Both the position numbers and the translations under genes were made by a program. DNA of 64,000 nucleotides, taken from positions 42,895,822 to 42,959,821 of the forward strand of contig OY754328.1 of the NCBI GenBank assembly GCA_963573305.1, given 5' to 3'. Positions 22,610-33,501 of this stretch are shown in pieces. Source of the DNA: Pyrrhosoma nymphula. Lineage: Eukaryota; Arthropoda; Insecta; Odonata; Coenagrionidae. The notes under the pieces are model-generated. The model saw nothing but the letters and a program-made list of their open reading frames with translations, was not told the origin of the DNA and did not search any database. Every line of letters begins with the position of its first letter. Positions within the stretch are counted from its first letter, which is position 1.

Positions 22610-25600
22610 TTTGAAGTATACGTTGGGGGGGAGGGAGGGTGTTTAGGGGGAGGGGGGTGGAGGAGGGAGTGGGGGTTGGAGCGAAACGAGCCAGCGGGAG
22701 TGAAAAATGATTCTTCGGAAGTGCGTGAAGGGGAAGGAAGTAAAAGATTGAACGTCGGATAAGACGATGGGATGGAGAGAAAGTTCATAACGAGGAGAAA
22801 GGGAAGAATTTTAATACATTTCGGGCCAAAAACTAATCCGCAAAAGATTCCCAAAAGATCTTTAGAATTATGCACGCATTATAATTGCTAAAGAAGGATC
22901 TGGTGCTTTCTCGTTAGCGTTCCTAGCCGGATAAAGTTTTCCCGGATCTCCGCTCCGGGTCAGCGGGTTATTCGTAATTCCTCATCGGGGCAAGCGCACC
23001 TCTCGGACACGGCCGTTTAAATGCGTGCATTATATATCCCCTCGACGCAAGGCGTGTTTGCGTGCGATCGGCCATGTGCCCCCGATTTGGTCACACAATA
23101 CCTTTTTCTCCATAGTAATTTCGATTAAATGCAATGAATTCAGTGTGAATTACATTGTACCGGATGAAAATCAAATTTTGTAATATATTTCTTGAATATT
23201 TTGATAAATATTCTTGACACATGATCCCGAATGTTTTCTATTCCATTTCTAGTAATTTCCGTTCTATTTTTTATAGCATCAATTCAACCTTAATTGAAAA
23301 TTTCTCTGGTGAATTTTATTAAAACTAAAGTAGACGGAAAAATATGTACCTGAGGAGTAAAACCGAATATTATGGCAGGATAAACTGGAAATCAGTTTTG
23401 TGAACGCATATTATATATATATTCCAGTTTATAGTTAACAAAATCCCTGTAGAACATCAAGTTTTTCATTATATAAATAATAAACCATTTCCAACCGACG
23501 AATGAATGGGCTTAAAGTACACGAAGACGATGACTTCGGCTTCCGTGGTCGAAGCGGCAATGGGTTGGAAGTGTTGGAACAGAGTGGATGACGGGAGGGG
23601 GGAGGGAGGGGAAGGGTTACATTTCCTTGAGGGAGACGAGACGCTGAAAGCGAGAACGAAGAGAAATTGAGAGGGCATTGTGGGACGGAATGAAAGACAA
23701 TGGGGTGAGGCAATAAATGATGCAAGCAGGATAGGGATAATACTGGATGTGTGAATAATGGAGGAATGGGAGAGAGATAAGGCAGAGAGGAAACATTTAC
23801 TTCTCCTCGGAAGAGAAACCTCTTACTTAAATGACAATGGATTATTAGCCGCGTTGGCAAATAAAAGAATTCTCCCCGGATACATATCCTCGGATACATA
23901 ATGGAAAGAATAATGTCGATATCAACGAATTCATAGTTTTAAAAAAATACTTATTGAATTGAGGTGAGGTGTCAACCTTTTACTCCTTGAATTTCAGTAT
24001 TTCTTTATTTGAGTTAAAAATTTAAGAAAAATATGCTATAAGGAATTTATAACCTCTCTTTTTTAAATATCCTTATTTTTGTTTCAGACGCGTGGATGTA
24101 GCCCAAAATCAAATCTAATTAGCATTGAATCGTATTGTATCTATCACTTTTTACTGTGGCAGTTTTTCAGTTCAGAAAAAATTGCTTTTTAATAACAGTG
24201 ACAGAACGAATACATGCTTTTCTCAAATGAGCATTCATCCATCATGCAGACTGACGTCCTTAGTAGTTTACTAATGTTCATAGTTTGCATATACAAGGAG
24301 ATAACGTGCATTAGCTTCTCACGCTTAATCTCACGTGAGCATTGAAATGGCCAGGTTGTAAGTTGGTTGATAATTTGGAGATAATATTTCCTTCAAATAT
24401 AACAAGTAGCTGGCTAGAAGCACTTCGTTGAAGCCGCATGTCTATTTAATGCTCGTAGCCTGTTTAAGTTTTTATTTGGGGACCATTTTTTTAGTCGTTA
24501 TAGGATCATACAAAAGAGATAATAATCCTCATAGGTGTATAATATTTCGTATCGATGGATTTTTAAGTTGCACTGTGCGATGCAGAATTCTAGGCCCTGA
24601 GGGAAGAAAGTGAGAGTAGTCTGGAAGCATTTGAGCTCTGGCTGTGGAGAAGGATGGAGATGTTGGTCCGGACGGAAGTAAGAGAAAACTGAAGTGGTGG
24701 GCGTGGTCGTCGAAGAGGGGAAAAGGTTAGGAGGAGGCAAAGAAGGTGGCTTGAGGAGGTAGGGAGGGGAGATCGGTCGCTGATGGCAGTCATTGATGGG
24801 AGGACACTGTGTATGCGGTGAAGGGAGAGAAGATGATTGGGCTATCTGGATGGAATGAAGAGGGGTGGAAAATATGACAATATGGAGTAGAGCATAGAAG
24901 TGGTTGACTGAATTACATAAGAACAGATATCAGTATTTAAATGTCCATAGAGATCTTTATACTGTTTACTGTCCTTTACTGTTTGAATTCCTTTAAGGTT
25001 TTTTTCTTACACACATGGAAAAATATACTTTGCCTTCAATTTCCGGAGTTTAAATGGAATTATAGCAGTGGTAGGTTAGAATATAGCGTGTGTTTTTATT
25101 TCCCTCTCTCCTCTGTTCAGTGTATTTCACTGATAGTGACTGAAAATAAAAAAGTGGAGATTGCTGACGCAGGAGAGGGCCGAGGAGTGATGGAGAGGGA
25201 GTGGGGGGTTTCTGGAGGGGGAGGGTAGGGGGAATGGAGAGGGAGTGTGGGTAGGAGAAAGGAGGTGAGGGAAGAGGGGAAGAACCTCGAGCGATGTGAG
25301 AGAAAGGGTTAAGCGGAAGGGAATTTGGGAATGTTTAAGGAGCAGTCCGTGAGGGAGGGATTGGGGGTTTTGAAGGGAAGGAGGTATAAAGGCTCGAGGG
25401 AGGAGGAGCAGTGGGATTTAAGGGCGTGGACCCCCTTCATGTATATAAGAGGTCTCTCCCCTCCCCTAGAGTCACGCGACGGTCATAATTCTCAATTGAG
25501 AAGCAGGGGAGTTGGGCAAACGGAACCCCCTCCCCTTTAGTGCGTGCTAGTATGCGTGAGAGCGTTCCGCCGAGAAATACATTCCTCAGCCCTTCTTCCA

Positions 25601-25904
25601 CCGCCTTCGTTCGCCCCCTTTCAGCGGCGCACGGCACGGCATTGGATCGCGAATCCAAGTGAAAAATAAGTCGTTGCTTTCAAGCGTGTGATCGGCATTT
25701 TGAAAACTTAGACGGCTTGAAGTGACGCGGGAATCATGGGAGAATATTATGGGAAAGCCTCAATGGCTAGAGAACACACGTGTTATCTGCTATTTTGTAA
25801 ACTTTTGAAGGGGACCCTGAAGTGAGGTCGGAACAATCTGAAAACCTGCCAACTAATTAGTGACGTGTGAAATGATCCTGGTGGTGATGTCACGCTTCTA
25901 CATT
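22610..25904. other. Purine-rich and AT-rich non-coding DNA
   Basis: No gene is recognised. Purine/G-rich plus-strand tracts lie at 22620-22760, 23570-23800, 24600-24880 and 25150-25560. They explain the mirrored ORFs found there. The tract 22624-22676 has at least eight G-runs of three or more and could form a G-quadruplex. A moderately CpG-rich patch lies at 22910-23090. Confidence 0.55.
25385..25470 (+). promoter_or_regulatory. Two TATA-like boxes, weak promoter candidate
   Basis: TATAAA at 25385-25390 and TATATAAG at 25442-25449 stand in a GC- and purine-rich setting, followed by CpG-containing sequence to about 25700. No downstream gene is recognised. Confidence 0.15.
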
Positions 25905-26450
25905 TCCACCTACTGCACTACCCTTCGAGCCGCCGCAGAGAAGTGTGGCAGGGGGGTGTTAGGATACACAAGCCACGGAAAGGAGGAGGGAGAATAGGGA
26001 AAGGAGGGGAGGATAAGACAGAGGTGATTTTGTGTGTTAATGATGTGTCTTGAGATATTTTTACGCTGTTTTGTTATAATCGCTAATGGTGCGTGGAAAG
26101 AAGGGACTATTGTACCTGTCAGCGTATCTCTCTGATTAGGTCACTCCTATTCATTCTAGAAATATAGCAAGGGGTTGAAATAATACCTTTCGTTTGTTTC
26201 CTTTTTTAAACATTGGAGTGACATTGGCTGTTTTCCAGTATTGTGGTACTTAACCTTCGAATAAGTATGTCATCCATTTCTTCGCAAATGGCAGGGTTAT
26301 CTACGTCATGCATGTTGTCGTCCCTTGTTATACACTTCCAAAGAAGTAGTTTGATGTGTTTGCTATGAATTAGAGCGCTTGTGGACCTAATTGGCCTCTT
26401 AACTTTTAGTGATGGTGAAAATGCTACTTTGCCTACTAATTTCATTTGAA
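25905..26450 (-). mobile_element. Internally deleted LINE: RT scrap joined to 3' end
   Basis: At 26165-26265 the minus strand reads VPQYWKTANVTPMFKKGNKR, the N-terminal RT block VP-x-W-K-x-A-NVTP-x-FKKG of jockey/L2-type LINEs, preceded by a frameshifted DNPAICEEMDDI. The RT core (YADD box) is missing. At 25917-25972 lies GAGCCGCC-(x)-GTGTGGCAGGGGGGTGTTAGG, which is the same 3' end as that of the LINE at 46985-47693 (GCAAGCCGCC-(x)-GTGTGGCGGGGGGTGTTAGG). Whether the two parts are one deleted copy or two insertions is not settled. Confidence 0.6.
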
Positions 26451-27083
26451 ATTACTTGAGTTTAATGGCAAGAATACGAGTCACATATGAATATCCCTAT
26501 GATTGTATATACATATATGTTATTTTCTGGATGCTTATGGATAATGCGTATTTTTTAGCAAATAAAATATTGAATGAACAAATACCTTGTTTCATTGGCA
26601 TTTCTTAGTTGTGTCCGAATATCCACAATTATTGCTGATGTCTTTAGTGGCGTTGCAATGGCGGTGTAGTTATCGATCGTTTTGTCTGGTCAAATAAATT
26701 TCTCGAAGGCATATTCGTCGAATTATCGCATCTTTCCGACCATGCTGTACTCTCAATCGTAGTTCCAATTTGTCAATCGAAGTAATTTTTTTCAAAGAGC
26801 GCGTATATTGAGATAAATGTTTAGGGTAGATAGTATTGAGTCAAGAAGCCGCTAAGTTGCACTAGTCTAGTGAAAATTATCGTATCCATGAGGTGTGTAG
26901 AAAGCCGCGGGATAATTTAGCTAAGCAGCCACATATCAGTCATAAAATTTATCTATTAGGTAGTTAGTGATAGAGAAATGTAAGCTCTGTAAAATAATGA
27001 TATCTAAGTTTTTAATGATATATTGTCTGAGGCAAAAGATTTTCAGTTTCCTACTGATAAAAGATTTGATACGGTTGGTCTCG

Positions 27084-27130
27084 ATGTTACTGCATCATCT
27101 TCAAGATATGAAAATGATGTAGTTACATCT
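27084..27130. mobile_element. Decayed inverted hammerhead-like pair (locus B)
   Basis: Arms 27084-27103 and 27111-27130 are inverted copies (17 of 20). The minus strand reads CTTGAAGATGATGCAGTAAC and then ATCGAGACCAACCG, a decayed version of the motif at 20294-20408 and 51220-51363 (GATGATGCAGT-x-CATCGAAACC). The catalytic core is lost. Confidence 0.4.
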
Positions 27131-30009
27131 AAAATAGCCATATTAAAATATTTATTAGTATAAAACAGTTTTTATATTTTGTCATTATGGAACGGTTCCA
27201 CCACATGGCAAATCTGTATTTTATATTTTCAATTATATATTTCTACCCCCAAAAACCTCCCAAAATGTACAACCGGAATTCTATTAAGGAGTGGCCTCGA
27301 TGTGTAACTCAACGGAGTCATTACATACCCAAGGGAATCAATTCCACTCACCCCTGTTCCGAGGAACCCCGAGGAGCAGAGGGTGTGGAAGAGGTGTGGA
27401 AGCGAGCGCATTGCCTGCATACATATGTGCGGCAGACGAGACGGAGGGAGATATTGTTCCGCCGCACCTTTCCTGCACTCATTTTTCCATTTCGCCCTTT
27501 GAGGCAGCGGCAGTAGTTTATGTGAGCGCGCGTGGGTGCGGAGGCGCCGGCATCAATTTAGCCGCACCCGGCATCCTCTTGAAAACCGCTCACGCTCACC
27601 GTGTCTTCCGACCGGGAAGAGGGAGGCGTTAACGAGTGGTAGCACTGATCGCATCTCATCGAATTTATCGACCTAGTCACAGAAATAACGAACGTTTAAT
27701 AGTTAAAGTATCGATCAGGTTTCTATGTGGGTGAAAAAATACATTTTTTTCTAATTACAGGCATTGTGATGCATATATTCAAGCAATTTATAGGCATTGT
27801 CGAAGGCATCCCTAATTTGAGTCCATATAGGTAAGAAACGACTTCGCAACGATTGCGTAGAAAACGACTTTTATTTCCTCCTCCTCCCCTAAAATTCTCT
27901 TTTCTCGTAGAAACCTTCGCCTTTCTCTCTGTCATGAATTGCTTCATACGGTCCCTCCTATTCGTGATACTTGTGCTATTGTTCTACTTCATTATTTTCA
28001 ACATTTACTGATAAATGTAGTTTAAGAGACGAGAGCTCTTGATGCATGATTCCGCCTTTTTTAATTTAATACTTTGACTTCCATGAGTTTAACGGTGTGA
28101 CATAATATTGGGCGCTTTCAAAACTCACCATTAATTCAACGAATTCAAAATCATTTTTGCCACGTTTTCTTTTTCATTAAAAAATTAATTCTATGGTAGA
28201 ATAGACTGAGGTTATTAAAACTTATATTAAAATGGGAAGTGTTAGCTCAACCTGTCCATGTTTTCCTCATTAAAATCCTTAAATAAACCCTCACGTTGTG
28301 GTAAAATATAACCGTCGCATTCCTCTGGTGATAAATTTTGTCACCTCATTCAAATGAGATAAATTGTAACATTTTCAACGTAGATGTTTCTAGCGATGAA
28401 ATCAGGGGATTTTTAGGGAGTTCTTTGGAATCAGCCAGCGATTGGTACAGAGACTGAGTGGGCGTTGAAATAGGAGCCGAATGCGATGGGAGTTAGCGGT
28501 GCCGAAGGCAGCCGAGGAGGAAAAGATAGGGTTAGGGGAACAGACTCGGCTGCCAACCCGTGATTTTTTTTCTCTTAACAAATAACGCAGCGTGCGGGAG
28601 GAGGGAAGGGATACCTACCGGAAGGTATGAGAAATCCGTCGGCCGGAGGCGCGTGGTGAGCGCAGGTGGAGGAGATAGGCGCCATCGGGAGCGGGACGGG
28701 AGGAACTTGCTTCTGCGAGTGGAACCAACTAAGCAAGTGGGACGGAAGGAAGCGAGCGAGTGCATTTTTTCTCCGAAAAGGGATTATGGAAACAACGCGG
28801 CATCAAAGTAAATATGTGCGTAAGTATATATAATACGCATACGGAGCGATGTTTTTTCTGTACGAGTGAAGAGGCAGGGAGGGCTTAGACTCGAGAGAGA
28901 GCTTCGAGGAAAACGAGAATGGGGATTTTGGGCGGAGGAAGAAAAAAAAGAAGTGGAAGAGGCAAAGCATTCGTATCTTGAGATTTCATAAACCCTCACG
29001 AAATAGCATTACCCCCATCCCCCCGTTCTGCCGAGTTCGCATGCCTCATTGTTTTGTCTTTCCCACCAATGTTTTCCGTAATAACCGTTCGCGTTCTTTT
29101 TTTATCCTTCTTCCACTACTACGGAACGGAAAATAACACGATTTCCCTTTTTGCGAGATAACTTGGCATAAAAATGCGGTCGAGAAGGGAGTGAAGTACC
29201 CCTTCCCTTGGATGGATGGATGGATAGATAGAGAGAAAGGGAGAAAGATGAGTTGTGGACTCGGGAGGACATGGAGGGAGTTCAGGGGGAGGGAGAAGAG
29301 GGGGGGGGAGACAACGAAGAGAGCGATTCACCTCGAAATGAGATCCGTTGAGGAAGTTTTGGGCGCTGTTCGACTCGCGCGCTCTCTTTCGTGGGGAAAC
29401 TAAACGACAGGCGCCATCTCCATTCGTCTCCCTGCCGACCGCAATCTCTCAAGATAATCCTCACCCTCTATCTCTTTCGCAGACGCTGTTATTTGATTGA
29501 AAATCCGTTGAGCCCAGCGGTACAGCACCGAGTCCATTATTCAATGGAGGAATTCCCGTCCTGGGGTTTTTTTCCTCCCTTTCTTATTCCGTTCTCTTTT
29601 ATTTCAAATGCATCTCTCTCTTTCTTCTCTCTCGGTTGGTTCCGATCTGAATCCCGGATCCATAGTTTCCTGAAACGGTTTCCTCTAGCAGTCATTACTT
29701 CCACTGTCCCTCAGATATTAGCGCTCAAGTCCTTGGAAGGCGATTTGGTCATTTCTTTAGAATATACCGATTTATCCGATTGTGATTTTTTTACGTGAGT
29801 CTTTCATTGTTTTCCATCTCTGATTCTGATTTTTATCTTTTCCTCAACTGGGATTTCAATGTGGTCTCTACCACTTGGTCTATTTCGAGATAGGTAAAAG
29901 TGGTATTTAACCTATTTCCGAGAATTTTAAAGCATGACAGTAACCAACGTTAAAGTCGCCGTGCTCATTTTTATAACTAATTGCACGTGTTTAATTTATT
30001 TCGTATGTA
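27131..30009. other. Non-coding DNA with GC-rich patches
   Basis: No gene is recognised. GC- and CpG-richer patches lie at 27290-27640, 28430-28990 and 29270-29480. A short GGAT tetranucleotide array is at 29210-29226. The intervening DNA is AT-rich. The GC-rich patches could hold exons or regulatory DNA of an unknown gene, but nothing in them proves it. Confidence 0.4.
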
Positions 30010-30478
30010 TACAAATTCATGGTATCCCTTCGTAACTAAGGGAGTATAACTGCCAACAAGTATACGGCCTCTTTAAGGAAACGATCCCAATCCCCATTTG
30101 CTTTGGAGACCAAGTGAGCCTCATCGAAGGAGATGATGTGATCTTCCTATAAGCTATGTTCAGTCAAGGCAGATTTTTCCGGGTGGAACAACCTAATACA
30201 CCTCCTGTACTCTTTTATTCGGGTCTCTATCGTGCGCCCTGCCTCTCCTATGTATATTTTTCCACACTGACATGGGATACTATAAACTCCCGGTGTTTTG
30301 AGTCCCAATTCGTCCTTGACTCGCACTAAATCGCCACGCAGTTTTTTCGGTGGTTTATGAATTATTCCGATGTTCCATTTCGCTAGGCAACCCAAAATTA
30401 TACTCGGCTGGAGACCCGAGAATTGTTTATTAATATCATTCGCCGAGAAAGAACCAAATCCTTTATTAAGTAGGTATA
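30010..30478 (-). mobile_element. Penelope-like retroelement fragment
   Basis: The minus strand from about 30478 reads KGFGSFSANDINKQFSGLQP, SIILGCLAKWNIGIIHKPPK, then the GIY-YIG nuclease region. The element is truncated on both sides: no reverse transcriptase remains upstream. PLEs are the main retroelements that pair RT with GIY-YIG. Confidence 0.75.
30050..30470 (-). pseudogene. Penelope-like GIY-YIG endonuclease fragment
   Basis: The reading DELGLKTPGVYSIPCQCGKI followed by YIGEAGRTIETRIKEYRR contains the two family motifs: GVYSIPC (GIY) and KIYIGEAGR (YIG), with the conserved arginine-rich helix after them. In PLEs this domain nicks the target. A TAG stop interrupts the frame after SALTEHSL at 30147, but the same frame continues with EDHIISFDEAHLVSKANGDW, the normal downstream part, to about 30050. 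So the gene is broken by a point stop and by truncation. It is the only PLE coding remnant that I see in the window. Confidence 0.78.
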
Positions 30479-30747
30479 TCTAAGTTCAAATGGATGAATA
30501 GGATCACTAATGAAGTCTTACTAAGAGTTGGAGAGAAAAGTATGTTTAGTTAAAATAGCAAAGTCAGAGGAGCAAACTAATAAGACACGTTCTGCGACAC
30601 AGCAGCCTCTTGAAAACAGTACAGGACGAATTATCTTGTAAGACCAAGGGTGGAATGCATGAGGTACGTATTACATCATTAAAATGAATAATTATGAAAG
30701 TGAATTCGTTAGCAGAGAGGGGAGTGAAGTGGAGAGCTTCAGCAAAT

Positions 30748-30755
30748 CAATGCTT
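30748..30755 (+). repeat. MITE target-site duplication, left
   Basis: CAATGCTT, matching CAATGTTT at 31019-31026 (7 of 8). Confidence 0.6.
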
Positions 30756-31018
30756 CAGTGACGTAGCCAGGATTTTGGATTGGAGGAGGGGGTCTTAATC
30801 TGAAGCCTGGGGGGTCCTCTCATGGTACAATTTTATTCGTTGTTGCAGTTTATTTATGGCTACTTTTTTATAGAAAACTGCTTTGTTCTTACAATTTTCC
30901 CCTCTTGAACTCTTGTATTTTTCATCCAATGTAATACATGGTAAAACTAAACTAACAATAGTATTTGAAATTTCAGGGGGGGCTGAAGCCCCTCAAGTCC
31001 CCCCTGGCTATGTGCCTG
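30756..31018. mobile_element. 263-bp hAT-like MITE
   Basis: The left end CAGTGACGTAGCCAGG and the right end read inward, CAGGCACATAGCCAGG, are inverted repeats with 13 of 16 matches. They are bounded by an 8-bp duplication with one mismatch. Ends starting CAG and 8-bp duplications are typical of hAT. Just inside both ends are G-rich stretches that also pair. No coding capacity. Confidence 0.7.
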
Positions 31019-31026
31019 CAATGTTT
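31019..31026 (+). repeat. MITE target-site duplication, right
   Basis: CAATGTTT, one mismatch from 30748-30755. Confidence 0.6.
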
Positions 31027-32109
31027 GGATTGATGATTGCTAATGATGGCAAATAAATCTGTATACAATTATAAAATCTGTATTATTATAACTATTTCAA
31101 TATGTCAATATCGGATCATCAATATCGCCATGGATTTGACGAAAATCAAACGTGTGTCGACAGGAAAAGTAAACCAGATTATGCCCTTGGCCGACTATAA
31201 TGGCGGAGTTTACTTCTAGAATGAAGTGAAAGGTAGCCTTCAACTTTTTCAAACCTGCTCGCGTGTAGTGAGTGTGAGGTCTTCAAAATCTGGCCGTCTT
31301 TTGATTTGCGCTGGAACATGTTTTTCCCAATGGGGACCCCTTACCAATCCGTGCCAGCGAGGCGACCGCAAACCCTCGTAACAGGAACGAAGCATTTCCA
31401 TCCTTGCAATTGATTAGTGAGTTGGGGTCCGTCCGCGAAGGAGCGAGCGCCCTCCAACTCATCCGAAACAGCAGGCGAAGAAACTTCGGCGCACCTTTCT
31501 TTCATTTGAGTCCTATCCTCGGCCTTCACCCAACTCCACCCCCAAACTGTAAAACAAAAGTGGATCGTCGCGTAGCAACCCTATATCCCCGTGTCGTGCG
31601 CCGCATGTGTAAGCACGGAGCAGGAAGGAGCGGGTGGGTGGGTGCAGAGGAAGCGGCTGTAATGGACCGAGCAGGACTCTTGCGTGGTGTGCCGCGTGCG
31701 TCCGTCTCTTCATTTGTTTTCTCCGACGGGCGGGCATAACGTACTCACGTGCTTCTTCCGAATGTGTCGCGCTCCCCGCGACTCCTGGTGTGTTTATTAG
31801 ATACCACTATTATTATTCGAAGGACTTGAGCAGACGCTGTTCGATTCAACTTGGAACCGTTGGAACGTATGTGGCTTATTCCAGAGTGGATGTTCGTCTA
31901 CCAGCTGAGTTCATACTTTCATCTGGAGTCCTCACGCCTAGCCACTGAACGTCTGAACGGATTACCATCACTAAGGAAATGGATGTTATAGCCGGAACGT
32001 GGAATAGGATAGCGGGAATGGATAAACGATCTAGCAGTGGTCTTCACTCTAGGATTTTAGTTTGGGATGGCGTTCATCACACAGAATTTGGCTTTTGTAC
32101 TTTTTCAAG
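31027..32109. other. Non-coding DNA with a GC/CpG-rich patch
   Basis: Positions 31340-31960 are GC-rich with many CpG. ORFs of about 110 codons occur on both strands with no motif that I recognise. It could be a promoter-associated CpG-rich region or an exon, but I cannot show either. Confidence 0.35.
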
Positions 32110-32300
32110 TCAATCATCTTCGTCAGTTATCTCTTCGGGGATAAGTTTTCTGGAGGCCCTCCCTTCAGCCATTTCCTCTTCAGCCAGCCGTTTCATTCTT
32201 CCGCATTGCCTTACTTTATGGTTTGTAACAATTTGATTTACGTACTCCATTCTTGCTCCTCCTCGATAAATCTTCTCCCTCTTAATTTCACTTGAAAATT
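32110..32300 (-). mobile_element. LINE ORF2 C-terminal tail
   Basis: One minus-strand frame reads IKREKIYRGGARMEYVNQIV, TNHKVRQCGRMKRLAEEEMA and a further ~20 residues to a stop at 32110. The pattern GKR-x-RGG-x-RMEYVxQI...MKRLAE is the basic tail of the LINE group also seen at 9890-10735 and 18130-18545. Nothing upstream of this tail survives. Confidence 0.6.
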
Positions 32301-33415
32301 ACGATTAATTTCAAAACGTAGATTTTTACGCATGCTCCAGAAAATAATTTATTCCTTTGAATTAACAGAGTCATTAACAATGTCTGGAAGGAATGAATGC
32401 GGAAACATTGATATAGTTCCTTCGGGCTAAATAGGTGATGATTGTTATGGACTATTTCATTCATGCCACAGTGTTGTGAGCGGGATTATTTTGAATGCCT
32501 GTTGTTGGAAGATTTCTGTTCGGGATTGTTTTTGAATACTTGTTGGGATTTTTCTATTGTGAGATTTCCATTTGTCTGTTTTTCCTTGAAAAAGTGAATA
32601 TAGTTTCACTTTCGACCTTCAACACCTGGCCTTCAGCCTTTTCCCGCGGGAGAATAGTTGTTTGCATCTCCCGGATGTTTTCTAGTTATGGAAACTTCCC
32701 GCTTCCTCCCCTCTATCGCCTCCTGCGCGGAAGATCCGCGGAAGACCCTATGTATTAGCTAGCACGGCTAGTATGTGGGTCAGTTGGAAGCAGTTACTTA
32801 GTATGTTGGTTAGTTGATTGGGAAGTCAGTCAGTTGTTGGTTAATTGGTTGCTCGAGATCCCGACTGTGTTACATTGACTGGTAAGACCCTTCGCCCTGT
32901 ACTCTCTATTTTCCTTCGCCATGTATTGTGTACTTCTTTTGGCTCCCGCCACGAACAATCTCCCCTAAGATTGTAATTCCTGAAGTGAATAAATGTTTTT
33001 GCATAAACTCGAAGTTGTATGTCTATTACTCTCACCATTCCGACGCCAAGGGCATGAATCCTAATCATATTTAATTCTTAGCGGCACTCGCCGCGCACAA
33101 GAACTGCATTAATAATCAACCCTTAGTTTTGGTGACCAAAGTCACATACTGCTTCTTATTGGGTTTAAATTATAGTACAGACTAGATTTTAAAAATTACC
33201 TTTCCATTTTTAATACCAGGTGATGAATGATTGAATGAGCGAAGACTGATCACTCTTATGGGAGGTTCATTTCTGAATTCACCGGCAGTTAGCTACGCTC
33301 TCATACTTACCTGCAACTTTAAAGAATGACGAAAAATGCAAAGAGGAATTTCCCGAATACTTATCAGTTAAAAATGTAACATAAGATCTGAGTCTTTCCC
33401 GGCGAATGCATAATA
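32301..33415. other. AT-rich non-coding DNA, nothing recognised
   Basis: A loose AGTTGGTTAG-like cryptic repeat occurs at 32780-32850. No gene or transposon end is seen. Confidence 0.5.
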
Positions 33416-33501
33416 TGAAGAGCCCTAGGGTTTCCAACCGGGTTATGACGTCACACCGTACCACAGCACCATGACCCAGTTGAATACCCTAGAGCTCTTC
33501 A
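33416..33501. repeat. 86-bp foldback element
   Basis: The left half TGAAGAGCCCTAGGGT-(x)-CAACCGGGTTATG pairs with the right half CATGACCCAGTTG-(x)-ACCCTAGAGCTCTTCA: about 32 bases of stem with few mismatches. The loop contains TGACGTCA (CRE-like). Looks like a tiny foldback MITE; no convincing duplication is seen at the edges. Confidence 0.6.

Noticed and set aside
31404..31739. Possible exon in the CpG-rich patch
   Set aside because: ORFs are present on both strands, no splice-site or domain support can be seen.
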